18,096 nucleotides of DNA. It comes from an uncultured Novosphingobium sp. (GTDB lineage Bacteria; Pseudomonadota; Alphaproteobacteria; Sphingomonadales; Sphingomonadaceae). Shown here in pieces: positions 12,864 to 18,096 of the stretch; the stretch's first letter is position 1; each line of letters starts with the position of its first letter. Both the position numbers and the translations under genes were made by a program. The notes beneath the pieces were generated by a model. It ran no database searches. It saw nothing but the letters and a program-made list of their open reading frames with translations, and was not told the origin of the DNA. The stretch is taken from positions 1 to 18,096 of the forward strand of contig CALKVF010000001.1 in NCBI GenBank assembly GCA_937996535.1, given 5' to 3'.

Positions 12864-13985
12864 TTAGCCGTTGCTTTCGTTGCGGAGCGACTGGCGCTCA
12901 AGCGCGATTTTGATCATCGCCACCAGCGGATCGGCCAGCATCAGGCCAAGCAGGCCGAACAGCACCCCCATGATGAGCTGCATCCCCAGCACCAGCGCAG
13001 GGGCGAGGTCAGCGGTCTTCTTGGCGATCATCGGCACGATCAGGTTGCCGTCGATGGTCTGGACCGCGAAATAGACCGCCGCGCAATAAAGCCCGGTGGT
13101 GGTATCGACCGAAAACCCGACCATCACCATCAGCAGCCCTGAAATCGGCGCGCCGATATTGGGGAGGAAGGCGAGCAGCCCGGTGAGCAGGCCCAGCAGC
13201 CCGGCCATCGGCACGCCATAGATCGCCAGCAGCAGCCAGGTGCCAATCCCCTCGACCGCCATGCCGACCAGCCGCCCGAACATCAGCATCCGCAGCGTGC
13301 GGCCCATCTGGATCGCGGTGGTTTCAAAATGATCGCGCTCGCCCGCAGGCAGCATCCAGCCGAGCCCGCGGCGGTAGAGCTGGGGTTCGGCGGCCAGATA
13401 GATCCCCAGCACCAGCACCAGCAGGGCCGTGCCGATCGCCCCGATCAGGCCGCCGACCGCGCTGGTCAGCTGGCCAATCCCGCCGAGCAGCTTTTCGGCC
13501 AGTCCCTGCACCACCTTGAGATCAATCGCAAAGCCGTGCCCCTGGAGCCAGGCGATCGTCGCCAGCGCCTGACGCTCGATCGTGGCGGGGAGGGCTGCCG
13601 CTTGCTGGGCGATCTGAGTGCCGGCGAAATAGAACACCCAGGTTATGAAGGCTGCCGCCAGCAGCAGCACTAGCGCCACGCGCTTGCCACGCCCGATCGG
13701 CAGTACCCGGCCGAGCAGGCGCGCGCCCCCGTCGATCATTGCGGCCAGCACCATGCCGCCGAAAATCACCAGCAGCGGCTGGGCCAGAACGACCACCAGC
13801 GCGAGCAGCGCCGCCATCCCGATCCACACCGCCGCCTTGCGCGCCTCGGCCCGCAGCACCGGGTCGGTGATGTCGGTCGGGCCGGGGCCGTGGTTGGGCT
13901 GGGCGGCCAGATTTGTCGGCGGCGTTGCCGGCTGCGCTGCCTTGCGGGTGCGGCGGGCGGGCGATTTCGGCGCGGGTTCGGCCAT
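12864..13985 (-). CDS. AI-2E/PerM-family membrane transporter
   Basis: From ATG 13985 the protein has 373 aa. Residues 1-50 are a charged, proline- and alanine-rich cytoplasmic tail; then come about seven or eight hydrophobic spans, including VWIGMAALLALVVVLAQPLL, LVLLLAAAFITWVFYF, the long pair around LIGAIGTALLVLVLGIYLAA, LLLAIYGVPMAGLLGLLTGL and a final LGMQLIMGVLFGLLGLMLADPLVAM. The motif AFLPNIGAPISG is typical of the family. Members export small molecules, including autoinducer-2 or ions; the substrate here is unknown. GAGGGGAAATA directly precedes ATG 13985, which overlaps the lepB stop by one base (TAATG); this start is preferred to the upstream in-frame one at 14054. Confidence 0.9.
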   Translation of the reverse strand: MAEPAPKSPARRTRKAAQPATPPTNLAAQPNHGPGPTDITDPVLRAEARKAAVWIGMAALLALVVVLAQPLLVIFGGMVLAAMIDGGARLLGRVLPIGRGKRVALVLLLAAAFITWVFYFAGTQIAQQAAALPATIERQALATIAWLQGHGFAIDLKVVQGLAEKLLGGIGQLTSAVGGLIGAIGTALLVLVLGIYLAAEPQLYRRGLGWMLPAGERDHFETTAIQMGRTLRMLMFGRLVGMAVEGIGTWLLLAIYGVPMAGLLGLLTGLLAFLPNIGAPISGLLMVMVGFSVDTTTGLYCAAVYFAVQTIDGNLIVPMIAKKTADLAPALVLGMQLIMGVLFGLLGLMLADPLVAMIKIALERQSLRNESNG

Positions 13986-14893
13986 TATTTCCCCTCGGGC
14001 GTGTGGACCGGGCGCAGGCTGCTCCACGCGCGGCCTTCCCGCAAGGCGTTCCACCAGGTCAGCGGGCTCAGTCGTTCGCTGCCGTTGAGCGAGAAGGTGA
14101 TGAATTCGGCGCGGCCGCCGACATTGGACAGCGGCACCGGACCGCCCAGACCGCTTTCATCAAGCGAGGCGCGGCTGTCGGCCGAATGATCGCGGTTGTC
14201 GCCCATCAGGAAGACGTGGCCCGCCGGGACCAGCGTTTCGGGATAGTCGTCAAGCGGCTGGCGCTGGTGATCGATCACCAGATAGCTCGCGCCATTGGGC
14301 AGGGTTTCGCGGTAGGTCGGCAGTTCGAACACCTCGCGCCCCGAGGCCGTGCGCACCTTGTAGGCGCCGAACCAGTCATAGGGGTAGGCGCCGTGTTCGT
14401 CGGTCAGTTCGGGATCGGCCGGGATCTGCACCGAGGGGACCATTTCCTGCACGATCGGCTTGCCGTTGAGGATGATCTGCCCGCCGCGCACCGCGATCCG
14501 GTCCCCCGGCAGGGCAACGACGCGCTTGATCAGGTCTTCCTTGCGGTTGGGCGGCACGACGATGACGATGTCGCCATATTGCGGCGTGCCGGGCATGATC
14601 CGCCAGGTGCTGCGCGGCAGGACGTGGAAGCTCGCCGAGGCCCAGTTCCAGCCATAGGGGAACTTCGACACCACCAGACGGTCGCCGACCAAGAGATTGG
14701 GCATCATCGAGATCGAGGGGATGTAGAACGGCTTGGCGATGAAGCTGTGAAAGGCCAGTACAGCCAGCAGCATCACCGCAAGGCTGCGGATTTCGCCCAG
14801 CCAGTCGACCGGTTGGGGCGTGTCCTTGCCGGACGCCGGGTCCGCCAGCGGCGGGACGACCTGTTCGGGGGCGGGCGGGGTATCGTTCATCAT
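13985..14893 (-). CDS. lepB: Signal peptidase I
   Basis: The protein (302 aa from ATG 14893) is a type I leader peptidase. A proline-rich cytoplasmic tail leads to one membrane span (SLAVMLLAVLAFHSFIAKPF), after which FYIPSISMMPNLLVGD carries the catalytic serine (Ser62) and IKRVVALPGD the catalytic lysine (Lys123). GHVFLMGDNRDHSADSR is the family's third signature. It cuts signal peptides from exported proteins, probably including the secreted products in this window. The start is ATG 14893 or the adjoining ATG 14890; GTGAG (14902-14898) suits either. It follows acpS with a gap of a few bases. Confidence 0.96.
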   Translation of the reverse strand: MMNDTPPAPEQVVPPLADPASGKDTPQPVDWLGEIRSLAVMLLAVLAFHSFIAKPFYIPSISMMPNLLVGDRLVVSKFPYGWNWASASFHVLPRSTWRIMPGTPQYGDIVIVVPPNRKEDLIKRVVALPGDRIAVRGGQIILNGKPIVQEMVPSVQIPADPELTDEHGAYPYDWFGAYKVRTASGREVFELPTYRETLPNGASYLVIDHQRQPLDDYPETLVPAGHVFLMGDNRDHSADSRASLDESGLGGPVPLSNVGGRAEFITFSLNGSERLSPLTWWNALREGRAWSSLRPVHTPEGK

Positions 14894-14898
14894 AGTAC

Positions 14899-15300
14899 TC
14901 ACAGCTTGCGCGCCTCGATCACGATGAAAGCCTGGGCCCATGGGTGATCGTCGGTTAACGTCAGATGGACCACGGCTTCATGGCCTTCGGGCGTGATCTG
15001 GGCGAGCCGCGCGGCAGCCCCGCCGGACAGCGCCAGGGTCGGCGCGCCGGAGCGGGCGTTGACCACGCCGATATCCTTCATGAACACCCCGGCTTTGAAG
15101 CCGGTGCCAACCGCCTTGGAAAAGGCCTCCTTGGCGGCGAAGCGCTTGGCCAGCGTGCCCGCCCGGGTGAAGGGGCGGCTGGCGGCCTTGGCGCGCTCAA
15201 CCTCGGTGAACACGCGCTGTTCGAACCGCTCGCCAAAGCGGTCGAGCGAATTCTGGATCCGCTCGATGTTGCACAGGTCCGAGCCGATGGCGATGATCAC
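14899..15300 (-). CDS. acpS: Holo-acyl-carrier-protein synthase
   Basis: The 133-aa protein has the AcpS length and both metal-binding signatures: MIIAIGSDLCNIERI with Asp8, and RFAAKEAFSKAVGTG with a glutamate near residue 58. It transfers 4'-phosphopantetheine from coenzyme A onto acyl carrier protein, which fatty acid synthesis requires. It starts at GTG (15300-15298), which overlaps the pdxJ stop as GTGA. The order pdxJ–acpS–lepB is common in alphaproteobacteria. Nothing in it is unusual. Confidence 0.96.
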   Translation of the reverse strand: MIIAIGSDLCNIERIQNSLDRFGERFEQRVFTEVERAKAASRPFTRAGTLAKRFAAKEAFSKAVGTGFKAGVFMKDIGVVNARSGAPTLALSGGAAARLAQITPEGHEAVVHLTLTDDHPWAQAFIVIEARKL

Positions 15301-16031
15301 CGGGCGGCGTCCATCAGCTCGCGCATCCGCAGCACGGCGGCTTCGAGCCCGGTAAAAATCGCCTCGCCGATCAGGTAGTGCCCGATGTTGAGTTCGGCCA
15401 GCTGCGGGATCGCGGCGACCGGCTGGACGTTGTCATAGGTCAGGCCGTGCCCAGCGTGGGGTTCGATCCCGCCCGCTGCGGCCAGCGCGGCCATTGCGGT
15501 CAGCCGGTCTAGCTCTGCCGCGCGGGCCGCGCCGCTGGCATGGGCATATTCACCGGTGTGCAGTTCGACGACCGGCGCGCCGAGGCGCAAGGCGGCTTCG
15601 ATCTGCACCTCCTCGGGGGCGATGAACAGGCTGACGCGGATATCCGCATCGAGCAGGCGCTGGACGATCGGGTAGAGCCGGTTGTGCTGCCCGGCAGCAT
15701 CGAGGCCGCCCTCGGTGGTGCGCTCCTCGCGCCGTTCGGGGACGATGCAGGCGGCGTGCGGCTTGTGGCGCAGCGCGATGGCCAGCATTTCGTCGGTCGC
15801 GGCCATTTCGAGGTTGAGCGGCAGGCTGGTCGCCGCCTGGATCCGGGCGAGATCCTCGTCGCGGATGTGGCGGCGATCCTCGCGCAGATGGGCCGTAATC
15901 CCGTCACCGCCGCAAGCTGCGACGATTTGCGCCGCGCGCACCGGATCGGGATGATCCCCGCCGCGCGCATTGCGGATCGTGGCGACATGGTCGATGTTGA
16001 CGCCCAGTCGGAGCGAGCGGGGAGTGTTCAC
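15297..16031 (-). CDS. pdxJ: Pyridoxine 5'-phosphate synthase
   Basis: From GTG 16031 the protein has 244 aa, the normal family size. Signatures are LGVNIDHVATIRNARGG at the N-terminus, GITAHLREDRRHI, LNLEMAAT, IVPERREERTTEGG, and the C-terminal AGHGLTYDNV and NIGHYLIGEAIF. The enzyme condenses aminoacetone phosphate derived from 4-phosphohydroxythreonine with deoxyxylulose phosphate to make vitamin B6. Two in-frame GTG starts exist. GAGG immediately abuts the first (16040), giving no spacing, whereas the second (16031) has about nine bases and puts NTPRSLRLGVN at the usual N-terminus. It lies 11 bases after pyrE. Confidence 0.94.
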   Translation of the reverse strand: MNTPRSLRLGVNIDHVATIRNARGGDHPDPVRAAQIVAACGGDGITAHLREDRRHIRDEDLARIQAATSLPLNLEMAATDEMLAIALRHKPHAACIVPERREERTTEGGLDAAGQHNRLYPIVQRLLDADIRVSLFIAPEEVQIEAALRLGAPVVELHTGEYAHASGAARAAELDRLTAMAALAAAGGIEPHAGHGLTYDNVQPVAAIPQLAELNIGHYLIGEAIFTGLEAAVLRMRELMDAAR

Positions 16032-16042
16032 GGCCTGCACCC

Positions 16043-16627
16043 TCAGGGCTTGGCGCGGCTGCCCGGCTTGACCGCCGGGGTCGCGGCCAGTTCTGGCGGC
16101 AGTTCATCCTCGGCATAGGTCGGGAAGGTCAGCGCGATCAGCGGAAAGAACGGCACGCCAAGATCAACCGCGCCGCCCGAGCGATCGACCAGCGAGGCCG
16201 CCGCGATCACTTCGCCGCCGGCTGCCTCGATCGCCTTGATCGCCTCGCGGCTCGACAGGCCCGTGGTGACCACGTCCTCGACCATCAGCACCTTGTCGCC
16301 CGGTTCGAGAGCAAAGCCGCGGCGCAGCTCGAACGTGCCTTCGGGGCGTTCGACGAACATCGCCTCGACGCCAAGCGCGCGGCCCATTTCGTGGCCGATG
16401 ATCACGCCGCCCATTGCCGGGGCGACGACCTTGGTGATGTCCTTGCGGATCTCGCGCGGGAGCTTGGCGGCGGTGGCTGCAGCCAGGCGCGAGGCGCGCA
16501 TCGGGTCCATCAGCACGCGGGCGCATTGCAGGTAATGTGCGCTGTGGCGACCCGACGAGAGCAGGAAGTGTCCTTCGAGGAGTGCCTTGCTGGCGCGGAA
16601 CTCGGCCAGCACGTCTTCGTCCTGCAT
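16043..16627 (-). CDS. pyrE: Orotate phosphoribosyltransferase
   Basis: The 194-aa protein has the phosphoribosyltransferase layout: FLLSSGRHSAHYLQC (residues 21-35), VVAPAMGGVIIGHEMGRALG (67-86), FVERPEGTFELRRGF, and the PRPP-binding motif VLMVEDVVTTGLS (113-125). It adds ribose phosphate from PRPP to orotate, giving OMP in pyrimidine synthesis. It is the first gene of the minus-strand run leading to pdxJ, acpS and lepB. ATG 16627 has AAAGG about 11 bases upstream. A TTGACA lies upstream (16690-16685 on the minus strand) but has no acceptable -10 at the right distance, so the promoter is unassigned. Confidence 0.95.
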   Translation of the reverse strand: MQDEDVLAEFRASKALLEGHFLLSSGRHSAHYLQCARVLMDPMRASRLAAATAAKLPREIRKDITKVVAPAMGGVIIGHEMGRALGVEAMFVERPEGTFELRRGFALEPGDKVLMVEDVVTTGLSSREAIKAIEAAGGEVIAAASLVDRSGGAVDLGVPFFPLIALTFPTYAEDELPPELAATPAVKPGSRAKP

Positions 16628-16709
16628 TGTCGATCAAGCCTTTCGATACATCGGGGCCCTGCGCGGGGGGCTGTCATTGAAGCGTGTCAAAAATATCCCC
16701 TAGAGGCGC

Positions 16710-16738
16710 TTGAGGTGGCCCGCAAGCGCGCGTATAGG
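16710..16738 (+). promoter_or_regulatory. Probable sigma-70 promoter of the cytochrome oxidase operon
   Basis: TTGAGG (16710-16715) and TATAGG (16733-16738) are separated by an optimal 17 bases, 84 bases before the coxB start codon. This is the best promoter match in the window; it implies a start near 16745 and a leader of about 77 bases. It lies in the 194-base divergent region shared with pyrE. Confidence 0.6.
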
Positions 16739-16767
16739 CCCCCTGAAAATCTGACTCCCAAGGGGGC
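16738..16767. repeat. Inverted repeat and G-rich tract in the coxB leader region
   Basis: GCCCCCT (16738-16744) and AGGGGGC (16761-16767) are exact reverse complements 16 bases apart. The left arm touches the coxB -10, so this may be an operator rather than an RNA hairpin. The right arm continues as a dense G tract (5, 3 and 5 guanines at 16762-16776) that lies in the leader RNA. Confidence 0.5.
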
Positions 16768-16821
16768 GGGAGGGGGCACGTCTGTTCTTCCGCCACCTGA
16801 ACAAGCGAAAGCACAGGAACG

Positions 16822-17925
16822 ATGAAATTCGGCCAAACCGCCCGCGTTGCGGGTCATGCGATCAAGGCAATCGGCCTGTCGCTGGCGCTGCTTGCAGCCC
16901 CGCAGGTGGCATTCGCCGCCGAAGCCGCTGCCGCTGCTGCCAGCCCGGCTGCCAGTGAAGCCGCCGCCCCGGCGAGCGAAGCCGCTGCCGCCCCGGCTGT
17001 GGAAAAGGTTGCCGCTCCGGCTGCCCCCGCCGCTCCGGCGATCGACCCCAACGACCCGCACTTCAAGGTTGCTCCGGGTGGCTACACCCCGATGAAGCCG
17101 ACCGAAGGCAAGGGTATGCCGATCCCGGGCGCCTGGGGCACCCAGGCCCAGTATTCGCCCAACGGTGAATATGCCTCGTGGATGTACAACGACATCCTGA
17201 CCCCGATCATCTTCGCGATCGCGATCTTCGTCGGTCTCCTGCTGCTCTACGTGATCGTCCGCTTCAACAAGCGCGCCAATCCGGTGCCGTCGAAGACCAG
17301 CCACAACACCCTGCTCGAAGTGATCTGGACCGGCCTGCCGATCCTCATCCTCGTGGGTGTCGCGGTGCCTTCGATCAGCCTGATCTCGAAGCAGTACAAG
17401 CCGGCTCCCGAAAAGGCGCTGACCGTGAAGGCGACCGGCAACCAGTGGTTCTGGACCTATTCCTATCCCGACAACGGCGATATCAAGGTCATCTCGAACA
17501 TGCTGCCCGAAGAAGATGCCAAGAAGGCCGGCGAACCCGCCCAGCTTGGCGCTGACTACCGCATGGTCGTTCCCGTGGGCGAACCGATTCGCCTGCAGAC
17601 CACCGGCGCTGACGTCATCCACTCGTTCGCTGTCCCCTCGCTGTGGTTCAAGCTTGACGCTGTCCCGGGCCGCGTGAACGAGAAGGTGCTCTTCATCAAG
17701 GAGCCGGGCGTGTACTACGGCCAGTGCTCGGAACTGTGCGGCGCCCGCCACGGCTACATGCCGATCGTGGTCGAAGCCCTGCCGCGCGACAAGTTCAACG
17801 CTTGGGTCATCGCCAATGGCGGCAAGATCGACGGCGCGCCGGAGGCTCCGGCCGCCGCGCCCGCCCCGGCCCCCGCTGCCGCTCCGGCTCCGGCCGCTTC
17901 CGCTTCGCCGGCGCCCGCCGCCTGA
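16822..17925 (+). CDS. coxB: Cytochrome c oxidase subunit II
   Basis: The 367-aa protein carries the binuclear copper A centre of an aa3-type oxidase: His267 (VIHSF) and YGQCSELCGARHGYMP with Cys302, Glu304, Cys306, His310 and Met313. It accepts electrons from cytochrome c and passes them to subunit I. It begins with a signal peptide (cut after AFA, about residue 32), then an alanine- and proline-rich linker (33-75), two membrane spans (DILTPIIFAIAIFVGLLLLYVIV and IWTGLPILILVGVAVPSI) and the periplasmic cupredoxin domain, with the aromatic NQWFWTYSYP electron entry region. The last 29 residues are again almost only Ala and Pro. There is no fused cytochrome c domain. It starts at ATG 16822 after AGGAAC, and ctaD follows 32 bases after the stop. 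Confidence 0.97.
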   Translation: MKFGQTARVAGHAIKAIGLSLALLAAPQVAFAAEAAAAAASPAASEAAAPASEAAAAPAVEKVAAPAAPAAPAIDPNDPHFKVAPGGYTPMKPTEGKGMPIPGAWGTQAQYSPNGEYASWMYNDILTPIIFAIAIFVGLLLLYVIVRFNKRANPVPSKTSHNTLLEVIWTGLPILILVGVAVPSISLISKQYKPAPEKALTVKATGNQWFWTYSYPDNGDIKVISNMLPEEDAKKAGEPAQLGADYRMVVPVGEPIRLQTTGADVIHSFAVPSLWFKLDAVPGRVNEKVLFIKEPGVYYGQCSELCGARHGYMPIVVEALPRDKFNAWVIANGGKIDGAPEAPAAAPAPAPAAAPAPAASASPAPAA

Positions 17926-17957
17926 GCCCCAGATCACAAGGACAAGGTTAGCAAGCC

Positions 17958-18096
17958 ATGGCCACTACCGCCGAATTCCAGGCTCACGATGACGCGCACG
18001 ACGCGCATCATGACCATGACCACAAGCCGGCGTTCTTCGCTCGCTGGTTCATGTCGACCAACCACAAGGACATCGGGACGCTGTACCTGATCTTCG
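17958..18096 (+). CDS. ctaD: Cytochrome c oxidase subunit I, N-terminal part (cut by window end)
   Basis: Forty-six codons are present. After a histidine- and aspartate-rich N-terminal tail (residues 8-24, for example HDDAHDAHHDHDHK) the sequence FFARWFMSTNHKDIGTLYLIF is the conserved beginning of subunit I, the haem-copper catalytic subunit that reduces oxygen and pumps protons. ATG 17958 is chosen because AAGG (17944-17947) is ten bases upstream and no earlier start fits. The catalytic histidines lie beyond the window. Order coxB–ctaD is the usual one. Confidence 0.95.
   Translation, partial: MATTAEFQAHDDAHDAHHDHDHKPAFFARWFMSTNHKDIGTLYLIF

Noticed and set aside
13913..14947. 344-aa plus-strand open frame opposite lepB
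   Set aside because: Its composition (Arg, Gly, His, Asp repeats) is that of an antisense shadow, and lepB on the other strand has all its catalytic motifs.
16668..16690. pyrE promoter built on TTGACA on the minus strand
   Set aside because: No acceptable -10 hexamer occurs 16-18 bases downstream; the region there is GC-only (CCCGCG).
16687..17937. 416-aa minus-strand open frame opposite coxB
   Set aside because: CoxB is complete with its copper ligands; the antisense frame is low-complexity Gly/Arg/Ser.

Overview
The window is high-GC, gene-dense chromosomal DNA from an alphaproteobacterium. Sphingomonadales (a Novosphingobium/Sphingobium/Erythrobacter-like genome) is the best guess. This rests on the argH–lptM–lysA and pdxJ–acpS–lepB neighbourhoods, a winged-helix regulator type I associate with sphingomonads, the coxB/ctaD layout and codon usage; it is inference, not a database match. 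No insertion sequence, phage gene, CRISPR array or integration site was seen.

Layout. Bases 1-98 are the end of purA. Bases 99-1136 hold a single regulator gene with a winged-helix C-terminus; its promoter carries a GTTC-N7-GTTC element like the alphaproteobacterial LexA box and a perfect 10-bp inverted repeat. Bases 1207-3135 encode a large secreted, anchor-less mosaic protein, followed by tRNA-Val(TAC) and a TetR-type regulator. Bases 4026-4589 (minus) encode a thioredoxin-fold lipoprotein that diverges, with only 16 bp between start codons, from argH–lptM–lysA–cysG-like (4606-8290, plus), an apparent co-directional operon for arginine and lysine synthesis, an LPS-assembly lipoprotein and a decayed sirohaem-synthase relative. 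Bases 8274-9151 (minus) are two overlapping hotdog thioesterases. Bases 9270-11290 (plus) are a compact three-gene unit: a 49-aa peptide, a 321-aa protein and a 301-aa protein. The two large proteins look like diverged paralogues, and only the second keeps cupin-like metal ligands. Bases 11287-16627 (minus) form one long run: pyrE, pdxJ, acpS, lepB, an AI-2E/PerM-family membrane protein, a DUF3089 hydrolase and ruvX, mostly overlapping or within a few bases. Bases 16628-16821 are the divergent pyrE/coxB promoter region, and 16822-18096 begin the cytochrome c oxidase operon (coxB, ctaD cut by the window end).

How it fits together. Most genes are core metabolism: purine, pyrimidine, arginine, lysine, pyridoxal phosphate, acyl carrier protein activation, protein secretion and respiration. 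PdxJ supplies the cofactor that LysA uses, but that link is general metabolism, not operon logic. The strongest candidate for an undescribed system is 9270-11290, where a short peptide gene sits immediately ahead of a translationally coupled pair of cupin-like/helical-repeat proteins. That arrangement would suit a peptide-modifying pair, but no function is proven by the sequence. Secondary points are the damage-type promoter at 117-163, the cysG relative that has lost key residues and keeps a methyltransferase stub, and a thioesterase lacking the usual HGG motif.
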